From: Nevskiaceae bacterium
GTDB taxonomy: Bacteria; Pseudomonadota; Gammaproteobacteria; Nevskiales; Nevskiaceae
Direction: 5' to 3'
DNA: 64,000 bases
Assembly (NCBI GenBank): GCA_008012115.1
Contig: SSEB01000012.1
Span: 124,001-188,000 of the forward strand
Part shown: positions 12,197-20,132 of the stretch, piece by piece
Layout: each line of letters opens with the position of its first letter
Numbering within the stretch: the stretch's first letter is position 1
Made by a program: the position numbers and the translations under genes
The notes under the pieces: generated by a model
Databases searched by the model: none
What the model was told of the DNA's origin: nothing
The model's input: only the letters and a program-made list of their open reading frames with translations

Positions 12197-13276
12197 TCAC
12201 GCCGCCGCCGAGATTTCACCGCCGCCCAGGCATTCTTCGCCGGCGTAGAGCACCAGGTACTGCCCGGGCACTGCGGCGCGCTGTGGCTGATCAAAGCGGA
12301 TTTCCACCCCCGCCGTGGTCTCCGCAGTGATGGTGCAGGCCTGCAGCGCCTGACGATGACGGATGCGCGCCGTCAGCAGACCAACCAGCTCTCGCGGCCG
12401 GCGAATCCAGTGAAAACCCTCGGTCCGCAGGCGCTGGCTCATCAGCAGCGGATGTTGCGCATCCTGGGACACCACCAGTTGCCGCGTTGCTGGATGCTTG
12501 GCGATCACGTACCAGGGGGCTTCGCGGGCGCCGCGCTGGCCGCCGATCTGCAGCCCCCGGCGCTGTCCCAGCGTGTAGTAGGTCAGCCCCTGGTGCCGGC
12601 CGACAATGGCCCCGGATTCGTCGACGATGGGGCCGGGGTCCGGCTTGAGATAGTTGGCAAGGAAGGCGCGAAATTCACGCTCGCCGATGAAACAGATGCC
12701 CGTGGAGTCTTTCTTGCGGTGGTTGGGCAGTCCCGCACGTTGCGCCAGCGCACGCACCTCGGGCTTGGTCAGTCCGCCGATGGGAAACAGCACCTGGCGC
12801 AGGTGCTCACGGTCCACCGCGGCGAGAAAATAGGTCTGATCCTTGTTGCCATCCACCGCTTTCAGCAGGCGCGGGCCGTCCGGTCCGTGGGCGATGCGTG
12901 CGTAGTGGCCGGTGGCAATGAAATCCGCGCCCAGCCGCAAGGCGTGCTCGCGGAACGGCTGAAACTTCACTTCGCGGTTGCACAGCACATCGGGATTGGG
13001 GGTCTTGCCGGCCGCGTAGTCGGCGAGGAAACGGCTGAACACGCGCTCGCGGTACTCGGCGGAAAAATCGACACGATGCAGCGGGATCGCAAGTTCTTCG
13101 CAGACCGCACGCGCATCCTGATAATCCTCGGCGGCCGTGCAGTAACCCTCCTCGTCCTCGGTCCAATTGACCATGAACAGGCCGGAGACCCGATAGCCCT
13201 GTTCCTTCAGCAGCCAGGCGGAAACCGAGGAATCGACGCCGCCGGACATGCCGACGACGACATGCGGCGCACTCAT
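12197..13276 (-). CDS. mnmA: tRNA 2-thiouridylase MnmA
   Basis: Transfers sulfur to U34 of tRNA-Lys, Glu and Gln. The 359-residue protein begins MSAPHVVVG with the PP-loop MSGGVDSSVSA. The two catalytic cysteines are visible in NPDVLCNREVKF and STGICFIGER. Its ATG overlaps the Nudix stop by 4 bases (ATGA), so it is coupled to the Nudix and gspN genes upstream. A Nudix neighbour for mnmA is common in gammaproteobacteria. Confidence 0.97.
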   Translation of the reverse strand: MSAPHVVVGMSGGVDSSVSAWLLKEQGYRVSGLFMVNWTEDEEGYCTAAEDYQDARAVCEELAIPLHRVDFSAEYRERVFSRFLADYAAGKTPNPDVLCNREVKFQPFREHALRLGADFIATGHYARIAHGPDGPRLLKAVDGNKDQTYFLAAVDREHLRQVLFPIGGLTKPEVRALAQRAGLPNHRKKDSTGICFIGEREFRAFLANYLKPDPGPIVDESGAIVGRHQGLTYYTLGQRRGLQIGGQRGAREAPWYVIAKHPATRQLVVSQDAQHPLLMSQRLRTEGFHWIRRPRELVGLLTARIRHRQALQACTITAETTAGVEIRFDQPQRAAVPGQYLVLYAGEECLGGGEISAAA

Positions 13277-13728
13277 GTCGCGGCGGTCAGATGCGCGATC
13301 ATCGACAGCGGATAGCGCTGACCATTCAGATAGTCGTCAACACAGCGCAGCACGGAAGGGCTGCGATGACGCGAGGCGCAAGCCTGCAGCTGTGCGCGGT
13401 CGAGCCAGACCGGACCGACGATGCCATGATCGAGCGGGCGTTGCGGATGGTGGCGTTGCGCCTCGGCGATGAAGGCGATGCGCAGGAAGGTGTACTCGAG
13501 TTCCGGCGGCTTGAACTCGTAGATGCCCAGGACATGGGTGGGCTCCACCTCCCAGCCGGTTTCCTCCAGCGTCTCGCGTCGAGCCGCTTCGACCAGCGTC
13601 TCGCCGGCCTCCCAATGACCCGCCGGTTGATTCAGCACCTGCGCGCCGCCGATGTCTTCCTCGACCAGCAGGAACTTGCCGTCGCGCTCGACGATGCAGG
13701 CGACCACGACATGTGCTGACCAAGTCAC
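13273..13728 (-). CDS. Nudix hydrolase (NudJ-like phosphatase)
   Basis: Nucleoside-diphosphate-linked pyrophosphatase of the Nudix fold, about 151 residues. The GTG at 13728 overlaps the gspN stop (GTGA) and gives MTWSAHVVVA, a normal N terminus; the longer frame lies inside gspN. The Nudix box is GHWEAGETLVEAARRE followed by TLEETGWEVEP, with the REx2EE core intact. Its position directly before mnmA matches NudJ (thiamine pyrophosphate/HMP-PP phosphatase) in other gammaproteobacteria, but the substrate is inferred. Confidence 0.9.
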   Translation of the reverse strand: MTWSAHVVVACIVERDGKFLLVEEDIGGAQVLNQPAGHWEAGETLVEAARRETLEETGWEVEPTHVLGIYEFKPPELEYTFLRIAFIAEAQRHHPQRPLDHGIVGPVWLDRAQLQACASRHRSPSVLRCVDDYLNGQRYPLSMIAHLTAAT

Positions 13729-14489
13729 GGCAGGCGCCCCTGCTGGCGCAGATGGAACCAGCCCTGGCTGTCGGGCGTGCCGGTCGAACCGACAAGATTG
13801 CGCACCATGGCGCTGGCGTCCGCGCGCGGACGCCACTGAAGATGGAAATTGTAGTTCTGGTCAGGCGTCAGCTTGAGCTCGCCGTTGGCTTCGACGGGAC
13901 CGGGACCGACCGATTCGATCTTCGCGACGATGTCGTCGTGATCGGTGGTGATATCGGCCTTGAAATCACCGAGGTTCACGGGACTGGCCGCAAGCGTCCA
14001 GGCCAGGCCCTGGAGCTGCACCGTGCCTTCCGCGGCGCGCAGCTGATGGCTGCGGATTTTCAGTGTGTCGAGCGTCAGCGCAGCGCGGCCATCCAGCGGG
14101 AGGTAGGGCTGACCCGCCCCGACCAGCAGGGTCTTCAGCGGCAAGCGCGCATGCAGGCCGTCCAAATTGACGCCGCCCGTCGGCAGCACGGCAATCCGTC
14201 CCTCCAGCGATGCCTGCTCGCCACCGCCATCGAGGCGGAAGGCCGCCTGCGCCAGCAGCAGGCGCCAGAGTGTCCAGTGCCAGTGCAGATCGTCGAGCAG
14301 GGGCTGTGCGTTGACGCGCAGACTGGACGCGCGGCCGTCGCCGACGCTGCCTTGTACGCCATACAGCGCCGCGCCGGCATTGGCCTGCTTGGCGGAGAAC
14401 CAGGCGTAGAGGGTCGCCGCCGGTGCCTGCCAGACCAGCCCCAGCAGGAAAGTCATCGACGCCGCGACAACGTACCAGCGGCGTTTCAT
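13725..14489 (-). CDS. gspN: Type II secretion system protein N
   Basis: Inner-membrane-anchored T2SS component with a periplasmic beta-rich domain; role poorly defined. The 254-residue protein starts MKRRWYVVAASMTF with one N-terminal membrane segment followed by alternating-hydrophobicity beta-type sequence (LDTLKIRSHQLRAAEG). It is identified mainly by position, directly after gspM, and by overall form. It overlaps gspM by 4 bases and the Nudix gene by 4 bases, which ties two housekeeping genes to the secretion operon. Confidence 0.87.
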   Translation of the reverse strand: MKRRWYVVAASMTFLLGLVWQAPAATLYAWFSAKQANAGAALYGVQGSVGDGRASSLRVNAQPLLDDLHWHWTLWRLLLAQAAFRLDGGGEQASLEGRIAVLPTGGVNLDGLHARLPLKTLLVGAGQPYLPLDGRAALTLDTLKIRSHQLRAAEGTVQLQGLAWTLAASPVNLGDFKADITTDHDDIVAKIESVGPGPVEANGELKLTPDQNYNFHLQWRPRADASAMVRNLVGSTGTPDSQGWFHLRQQGRLP

Positions 14490-14989
14490 GAGCGCACCAG
14501 GGACAGCCGCGCGTTGACCTGACCCGGCGTGGCATCTTTTTCAATATCGACGGATTGCGCGTCGATGCCGTAGCGGAGCTCCAGCTCGCCGATCCAGCGC
14601 AGCAGCGCATCGAAACTGACCCCGTCGATCCAGACCTTCACCTCGTTGTCGCCCTCGGGCTGTATCCGCGTCAGCGGCTTGGTCAATACGCCGGACTTTC
14701 CGGCCTGGTCGACCGCGCTGAGCAGCGAAAGGCCCGTGGCCACCGGCGCCGCGCCGGACGTACCGTGAGCGCTCTGCGCCTGTGCGGCAATCACCTCCAG
14801 GCGCTGACCCAGGGCGCGCGCTGCGGCGAGATCGACTTCGTACTTGCGGTGCGCCTTGACCAGAGGCTCCCAGATGCCGAGGAACAGCACGGTAACGGCG
14901 ACGACGACGGCGCAGGACGCGACCATCACGCGCTCGCGGGCGGCGAGGCCACGGAACCAGTCCTGCAGAGCGGTCAGATAGGCGTTCAT
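14486..14989 (-). CDS. gspM: Type II secretion system protein M
   Basis: Bitopic inner-membrane protein of the T2SS assembly platform that pairs with GspL. The 167 residues comprise a short cytoplasmic tail (LQDWFRGLAARERVM), one membrane segment (residues ~23-40, ending FLGIWEPLV, the family's typical exit), a coiled region and a small ferredoxin-like periplasmic domain. Start overlaps the gspL stop by 4 bases. Confidence 0.93.
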   Translation of the reverse strand: MNAYLTALQDWFRGLAARERVMVASCAVVVAVTVLFLGIWEPLVKAHRKYEVDLAAARALGQRLEVIAAQAQSAHGTSGAAPVATGLSLLSAVDQAGKSGVLTKPLTRIQPEGDNEVKVWIDGVSFDALLRWIGELELRYGIDAQSVDIEKDATPGQVNARLSLVRS

Positions 14990-16191
14990 GCGGGCGTAAG
15001 CTTGATGCGGATCTGCACGCCGTCGTTGCCCGCGTTGGCCGACTGCACATCCAGTTGCGCGCCGGTGTGCTGCGCAAACCAGCCACGCAGGGATTCGAGC
15101 TGCTGCAGATCGGTGCCCGTCAGCGATACGAACAGCGCGCCATCGCGGAATTGCAGTGCCTGCGTTTGCAGACCGGGGGTCGCGGTCAGCGCGCCGGACA
15201 ATTGTTCGAGCAGGGGCAGGAAACTGCCGTGCGCGCCGCCACCCTTGAGTCGGGCCATCTGTTGCTCGGCCTGCGCCGCCAGATCGACGATGCGCGTTTC
15301 ACCGGGGAAGATCTGCTGATAGCGCTGCACGTTTGCCTGCTGCTGGGCAGCGACGGCGTGCTTGAGCCGGATCACCTCGATGCCGTGATCCAGCGCCGCC
15401 ACGACAAGCCACACGACGGCGAGCGCGGCGGCGACGCGCCAGGGTTGCCACAAGCGGCGCAGGCTCTCGCGCTGCGAATAGGCGCCCTGCAGCAGGTTGA
15501 TGCTGTGCTCGAGGTGCAAATGCTGCAGCAGGGCCTCCAGCGGCTCGACGAAGCCCGGCAGCAATTCCACCGGCCAGCCCAGCGCCGTGAAGTCGCCGTC
15601 GAAGTTTCGCGGCATCAGGATGCGGAGCTGCGCCTGCTTGTCCGGATCGGCCAGTTCCATGAACAGCGGCAGGTCACCGTCGAGGCAACCGAAACCGCTG
15701 TAAGCGGCCGAGCGCACGGTGACCTGGCCGGGCTCGGCGAGCGCGCTCCAGCGCTGGTCCTGCGTCTCCGGCAGGCACAGCGTTTCCGGGATCAGTGCTT
15801 CCGGCTGCACGCCGGCCTCGCGGAATGCGGCGAGCCATTCGTCCATCCGCGCGCGGGCCACGACCGCGACCGGATGGCTGCCGTCGGCCTGCCTCGGACC
15901 CAGCGCGAAATGCAACGTGTCGACGTCTTCTGCCAGCTGATCTTCCAGCGCGTAGGGTGCGGCCTGCAGGACCTTGGCGGGCTGTCGCGCCGGCACGGTG
16001 ATGCGGGTCAGGCGCACATCGGCGCCGGGCACCAGCACGATCACACGGCGTGTACCGGCATGCGCGAGGATCTCGCCCAGCGGCGCGCGGTGCACTGCGA
16101 ACGACAGTGCCGCGTCGGGACGCGCAACGCTGTAGGCGCAGACCGCGTCCGCGGCTCCGGAATGCAGGCGGATGTAGAGGATTTCGCGCAA
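14986..16191 (-). CDS. gspL: Type II secretion system protein L
   Basis: Platform protein that links the GspE ATPase to the inner-membrane complex. The 401 residues have an actin/ASKHA-like cytoplasmic part (MREILYIRLHSG...; VLVPGADVRLTRITVPARQ, the family's LVPGEDVLL-type motif), one membrane segment near residue 250 (VAAALAVVWLVVAAL), then a periplasmic ferredoxin-like domain. It lies 10 bases after gspK and overlaps gspM. Confidence 0.94.
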   Translation of the reverse strand: MREILYIRLHSGAADAVCAYSVARPDAALSFAVHRAPLGEILAHAGTRRVIVLVPGADVRLTRITVPARQPAKVLQAAPYALEDQLAEDVDTLHFALGPRQADGSHPVAVVARARMDEWLAAFREAGVQPEALIPETLCLPETQDQRWSALAEPGQVTVRSAAYSGFGCLDGDLPLFMELADPDKQAQLRILMPRNFDGDFTALGWPVELLPGFVEPLEALLQHLHLEHSINLLQGAYSQRESLRRLWQPWRVAAALAVVWLVVAALDHGIEVIRLKHAVAAQQQANVQRYQQIFPGETRIVDLAAQAEQQMARLKGGGAHGSFLPLLEQLSGALTATPGLQTQALQFRDGALFVSLTGTDLQQLESLRGWFAQHTGAQLDVQSANAGNDGVQIRIKLTPA

Positions 16192-16201
16192 GTTCGGATG
16201 T

Positions 16202-17293
16202 TTATTCGATGTCCGTGCTGCGTCCCAGCACGATGGTGGCGCCCTGCGAGGGCCGCCAGTAGAAACTATACAGGGCGAGACGCCCGCTGCCTATGAACAC
16301 CTCGGCCCGCAGCAGGAAGAAATCGCTCTGCACGGTGACCATCTTCTGGGTGATGCCGTCGGCGGCGGTGAGAAAGCCCGCCGGCGGCGCGTTGAAGGCG
16401 TCGGCGGCGTTTTCCAGCGGCTTGATGTTGCGATCGCGCAGGAACAGGTCGAGCGCGCCGGTCGGCTGCTTGCTCAGTGCGCGCAGCAGGGGTTCGGGCG
16501 CGGTGTTGAGATTGATGGCGGTCGGATAGACCGGCAGCGCGGTGATGCAGCTCACCGGCCCTGCCGGCGTGGACGCGCAATGGGTCAGCCGATCATACAG
16601 CTCGCGGGTCATGCCCTTGACCGCCAGCACCTCGCTGACGCTTTCCATCGGCCGGTTGGGGGTGCGGTACGGCGGAGCGTGGGACAGATACTCGGAATCC
16701 TCGGCGCCATCGTAGCCGGTGGGATCGCTGTCGCTGTCGATCCAGTCGCGGATTGCGGCCGCCAGCGGCTGCGCCTGAGACGGATCGGCGCCCTCGATGT
16801 TCTGCAGCAGGCGCTCGAACAGGGCGACATAGACCTTGTAACGCTGCGGGTCGGCGTCGCCGAAGTTGTTGAGGTTGAAGCGTCCCTGGAGATCGTCGAT
16901 GCGTCCCTTGACGTAGCCCTCGTCCACCGGCAGGTAATCGACGGGCTTGGCCCAGGCATCTTTGAACGAATCGGTGCTGTTGTCCTTGGCGTCGCGTTCC
17001 AGGATGGTGGCGACCCAGGCCTCCACGCCGTCGGCATACCACCAGGCTTTCTCGGAATCCTGCAGGTTGCCCGCGCGATGGATGGCGATGTTGGCGGCGC
17101 TGAGGATCGCGGCGGCGGCGATGCTGGCCAGTGCCACCACCAGAATGGCCGTGACCAGGGCCACGCCGGTTTCGCGGCGGCGGTCAAGGCGCCGTGAAAG
17201 CCCACCCGCTCTGGCTTCAGGCGGCGCCGAGGCTGTTATAAAAGATAATGCAAATATATTTTCAGTTATTTTTTTATAACACTCTGACCGCAC
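16202..17293 (-). CDS. gspK: Type II secretion system minor pseudopilin GspK; start codon uncertain
   Basis: Largest minor pseudopilin, at the tip of the pseudopilus. The prepilin site is RRRETG followed by VALVTAILVVALAS; GspK characteristically lacks Glu at position 5, as here. Conserved parts include AWWYADGVEAW, GRFNLNN, DWIDSDSDPTGYDGAE and LPVYPTAINLNTAPEPLL. No ATG, GTG or TTG lies between repeat element B and the cleavage glycine in this frame; the nearest canonical start is GTG 17293 inside element B, giving 363 residues with a 44-residue leader. Without the leader it would be about 330, the usual size. Confidence 0.86.
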   Translation of the reverse strand: MRSECYKKITENIFALSFITASAPPEARAGGLSRRLDRRRETGVALVTAILVVALASIAAAAILSAANIAIHRAGNLQDSEKAWWYADGVEAWVATILERDAKDNSTDSFKDAWAKPVDYLPVDEGYVKGRIDDLQGRFNLNNFGDADPQRYKVYVALFERLLQNIEGADPSQAQPLAAAIRDWIDSDSDPTGYDGAEDSEYLSHAPPYRTPNRPMESVSEVLAVKGMTRELYDRLTHCASTPAGPVSCITALPVYPTAINLNTAPEPLLRALSKQPTGALDLFLRDRNIKPLENAADAFNAPPAGFLTAADGITQKMVTVQSDFFLLRAEVFIGSGRLALYSFYWRPSQGATIVLGRSTDIE

Positions 17294-17314
17294 TTTAGCA
17301 GTCGAGCGGGTGGC
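17201..17314. repeat. 114-bp palindromic element, copy B
   Basis: Ends CCCACCCGCT (17201-17210) and AGCGGGTGGC (17305-17314). Core 17235-17280 starts GTTATAAAAG and ends TTTTATAAC, with its outer ~9 bases nearly complementary; 7 G/C of 46. It lies between gspJ (stop 32 bases away) and gspK, and overlaps the putative gspK leader. The gspK frame is open through all 38 codons of the element. Confidence 0.92.
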
Positions 17315-17346
17315 GCCTGGCGACGTGGGGCGGGCGGCGGCGGACT

Positions 17347-18090
17347 TCACTTCGCCTCCGTGTTGCCGTTCGTGGTGGTCGTGTTCGTGTTCGTGGTGGT
17401 GGTTGTGGCGCCGGTCGCCTGCGTGGCCAGGTCCACATAGCCGGTCTTGAGATCCTTGGGCAGCGGATCGAGACCGAGCCGGAACAGGAAGCGCAGGGCG
17501 CCGAGGTCTTCCGTGTGCAGCGTCAGCTCCACCGCCAGCGGCGGCGCCTGCGCCGCCACCGTGGCGGCGCTGGGCGTGCTCGTCGCGGTGGTGCTCGGCG
17601 GCCAGGTGGTCTGCCATTCGCGCGAGGTATCGAGATAGCGCCAGCTGATGTCGGTGACGCGGTCGAGAATCGGGTTGTCGACCGGCTTGGAGTCCTGCGC
17701 CTGGTCGAGCACGCGGTAGCTGCTGCGCACCAGGGTCTTGTCCTTGTCGTTGTAGTGGTAGAACACGCGCTCCAGCCCCGCGCGCGGCTGCAGCAGCGGA
17801 TTGCGCCAACCCGCGTGGGTGAAATCGACGCGGCCGTCGCGGTTGCCGCTGAATGCGGGCTGCAGGTCGCCGTAGGCATCGCGCACCGGCCGGTTGCGCA
17901 CCTCCTGGAAATCGTTGCGCAAGCGCATCCAGGCCTTCTGGTACTGCGCGGTGCGGGACAGCGACTGCTCGACGCGGGCACGGGTCTGCAGCACGGAGTT
18001 GAGCCCGCCATAGGCCATCGCCGCCATGATGCCGAAGATCGCGATCACCACGATCAGTTCCAGCAGGGTGAAGCCGCGGGCGCGCATCAT
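17347..18090 (-). CDS. gspJ: Type II secretion system minor pseudopilin GspJ
   Basis: Minor pseudopilin that forms the tip complex with GspI and GspK. The ATG at 18090 overlaps the gspI stop and gives MMRARG followed by the prepilin sequence FTLLELIVVIAIFG with Glu5. Conserved family text QYQKAWMRLRNDFQEVRNRPVRD follows. The C terminus is an unusual low-complexity tail of Thr/Asn (residues ~225-247) not typical of GspJ; it may be a disordered extension. Length 247 aa. Confidence 0.95.
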   Translation of the reverse strand: MMRARGFTLLELIVVIAIFGIMAAMAYGGLNSVLQTRARVEQSLSRTAQYQKAWMRLRNDFQEVRNRPVRDAYGDLQPAFSGNRDGRVDFTHAGWRNPLLQPRAGLERVFYHYNDKDKTLVRSSYRVLDQAQDSKPVDNPILDRVTDISWRYLDTSREWQTTWPPSTTATSTPSAATVAAQAPPLAVELTLHTEDLGALRFLFRLGLDPLPKDLKTGYVDLATQATGATTTTTNTNTTTTNGNTEAK

Positions 18091-18455
18091 GGGTGGTTGG
18101 TGAAGAAGCCGGAAAGCTGGATCAGCGCGGCGTCGGGCTGGTCGGGGCGCATGACACTCAGGTCGACCCGGCGCAGCTTGTCGTCCGGCGTGGCCTTGAC
18201 CTCGGCCTGCCACTTCCAGGTGAAGCCGGCCATGTCGACCTTGTCATCGCTGCGGCCGATGTCGGGCCAGCCCGGCCGCAGTTCCAGCTCGGTCATGCGG
18301 TTGTGCGCGACCCAGGTCGCGAGCATCTTCTCGCGCAGGTAGCCGGCGTTCTCGGCGTAGCGCGCCATGCCGGAGAGGATCGCCGCCAGGGCAATGGCCA
18401 GCACGGCGACGGCGGCGAGGATCTCGATCAGCGTGAAGCCGCGAGAGGTCTTCAC
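18087..18455 (-). CDS. gspI: Type II secretion system minor pseudopilin GspI
   Basis: Minor pseudopilin of 122 residues. The GTG at 18455 overlaps the gspH stop (GTGA) and gives MKTSRG then FTLIEILAAVAVLAIAL, a correct type III signal; the longer open frame is inside gspH. Family features WVAHNRMTELEL and the tryptophan-rich FTWKWQAEV are present. Confidence 0.95.
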   Translation of the reverse strand: MKTSRGFTLIEILAAVAVLAIALAAILSGMARYAENAGYLREKMLATWVAHNRMTELELRPGWPDIGRSDDKVDMAGFTWKWQAEVKATPDDKLRRVDLSVMRPDQPDAALIQLSGFFTNHP

Positions 18456-19000
18456 GAGCCCTCCTCGACACGCGTGCGCGTGACCTTGCCCAGTTCGCTG
18501 CATTCGATGTGATAGTGCGGCGCGTAGCCTGGCGCCTTCAGGTCGAGCGCGGCCGCGGTGATATCGCCGCTCGACAACAGCAGGAACTGCGGCTCGATCT
18601 TGGTTTCCTTGCCGTCCTGCGCGTCGACTGCGGGCGGCACCGGCCGTCCTTCGACCTGTAACTCGAGGTAGAACGGCTGCGGCAATACGCGAGGCCGCAG
18701 CGGGCCCGTGGTCGGGTAGGGTTCCCACTTGCCGGTCTTGCCGGTGGCGTAGAAGGCGTAGCCCTCGGCGGTGTAGCGGAAGCCGAGTTCGATGCCCTTG
18801 GTCTCCGCTTCCTCCGAGGCCAGTTGCAGGAGCTGCTGCAGGCGCTCGGATTCGGTCTCGAGGCGATCATCCAGCGCGCGGTTGCCGATCGACAGCGTGG
18901 CGAAGGTGACGATGATGCCGATGATCACCACCACCACCAGGATTTCGATCAGCGTGAACCCGGCGCTGCCGCCGCGAGACTGGCGCCGGGGGATGTTCAC
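18452..19000 (-). CDS. gspH: Type II secretion system minor pseudopilin GspH
   Basis: Minor pseudopilin of 182 residues with leader MNIPRRQSRGGSAG and methylation-type sequence FTLIEILVVVVIIGI. RLQQLLQLASEEAETKG and the following beta-rich region (ELGFRYTAEGYAFYA) are typical of GspH. It is 22 bases after gspG and overlaps gspI by 4 bases. Confidence 0.95.
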   Translation of the reverse strand: MNIPRRQSRGGSAGFTLIEILVVVVIIGIIVTFATLSIGNRALDDRLETESERLQQLLQLASEEAETKGIELGFRYTAEGYAFYATGKTGKWEPYPTTGPLRPRVLPQPFYLELQVEGRPVPPAVDAQDGKETKIEPQFLLLSSGDITAAALDLKAPGYAPHYHIECSELGKVTRTRVEEGS

Positions 19001-19022
19001 CGCGCGATCTGCTGGCCGCGCT

Positions 19023-19469
19023 TCAGTTGCCGAGGTTCCAGTTGCCGATGTCGGCCGCCGCGCCTTCGCCGCCCGGCTGGTTGTCGGCGCCCAGGGTGAA
19101 GATGTCGACGTCGCTCTTCACGCCGGGGCTGAGGTACTGATAGGGATTGCCCCAGGGATCCTTAGGCAGCGATTTGATGTAACCGCCTTGCTTGTAGTTC
19201 TTCGGCTGCGGTTCGCCGGAAGGCTTGGTCACCAGCGCTTCCAGACCCTGCTGCGTGCTCGGATAGTAGAAGTTGTCGAGCTTGTACAGGTTGAGCGCGG
19301 ACTCCAGCACGCGGATATCCTGCTTGGCCTTGGCGATGCGCGCATCGTCGGGTCTGTCCATAATGCGCGGCACCACCACGGCGGCCAGGATGCCGAGGAT
19401 CACCACCACCACCATGATTTCGATCAACGTGAAGCCGCGCTGCGATGCGCGTGGAACGGAATTTTGCAT
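19023..19469 (-). CDS. gspG: Type II secretion system major pseudopilin GspG
   Basis: Major pseudopilin that builds the secretion pseudopilus. The 148-residue protein from the ATG at 19469 reads MQNSVPRASQRG then FTLIEIMVVVVILGILAA; the following KAKQDIRVLESALNLYKLD, LVTKPSGEPQPKNYK and DPWGNPYQYLSPG (calcium-binding loop region) are diagnostic. It heads the eight-gene minus-strand gspG-N run; gspC, D, E and F are not in this window. It is divergent from the rhombosortase gene, 42 bases away. Confidence 0.97.
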   Translation of the reverse strand: MQNSVPRASQRGFTLIEIMVVVVILGILAAVVVPRIMDRPDDARIAKAKQDIRVLESALNLYKLDNFYYPSTQQGLEALVTKPSGEPQPKNYKQGGYIKSLPKDPWGNPYQYLSPGVKSDVDIFTLGADNQPGGEGAAADIGNWNLGN

Positions 19470-19511
19470 GGGTTTGAGTCGTCTGGAGTCAGCGTGGAAA
19501 CGTCTTCGCGG

Positions 19512-20132
19512 ATGATAGCAGAAGCCCCCTTGGCCTCGGTCCGCACCTGGGGCGCGCCGCTGGTGCTGATGGCCGTGCTGCTGCTGCTGCAGCTGCTGGG
19601 CGACGCCGGGCGCGAGGCGCTGTGCTACGACCGCGCGCAGATCGCCGCCGGGCAGTGGTGGCGACTGCTCAGCGGCAGCTTCGTGCACCTGGGATGGTGG
19701 CATCTGTTCCTGAACGAGATGGGGCTCGCGGTCTACGTGATGCTGTGTCCGGAACCGCTGCCGGCGGCGGTGTGGGTGCGGCGGCTGCTGGTCTTGTCGC
19801 TGGGCATGAGTCTCGGCCTATACTTTTTCGCGCCGCAGCTGCAGACCTATGTCGGCATGTCCGGCGTGATTCATGGCCTGTTCGTGCTCGGTCTGGTTCC
19901 GCAGGTGCGACGCGGTGACCTCATCGCGCTGGGCTGCCTGTTGTACCTGCTGGGCAAGCTGGGCTGGGAATTCTTCGCCGGTGTGCCGGTCTCCGACGAG
20001 CAGGCACTGGGAGGACGCGTGGTGCTGGAGTCTCACCTGTTTGGCGCACTCACCGCGCTGGCCTACGGCGTAATCTTGCGCAGCTTTACGCGGACCGAAA
20101 CTTTTTCCCTGAAATCAGGAAACGATACGTAA
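19512..20132 (+). CDS. rrtA: Rhombosortase (rhomboid-family GlyGly-CTERM protease)
   Basis: Membrane serine protease that processes GlyGly-CTERM proteins exported through type II secretion. The start at 19512 (MIAEAPLASV) gives 206 residues; the much longer open frame lies antisense to gspG/H. Six or so hydrophobic segments, the nucleophile motif VGMSGVIHGL and the catalytic-His segment LESHLFGALTALAYG are visible, along with the early FVHLGWWHLFLNEMGL helix typical of the family. Divergence from a T2SS operon supports the call. Its stop overlaps the fabD start by one base (TAATG). Confidence 0.87.
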   Translation: MIAEAPLASVRTWGAPLVLMAVLLLLQLLGDAGREALCYDRAQIAAGQWWRLLSGSFVHLGWWHLFLNEMGLAVYVMLCPEPLPAAVWVRRLLVLSLGMSLGLYFFAPQLQTYVGMSGVIHGLFVLGLVPQVRRGDLIALGCLLYLLGKLGWEFFAGVPVSDEQALGGRVVLESHLFGALTALAYGVILRSFTRTETFSLKSGNDT

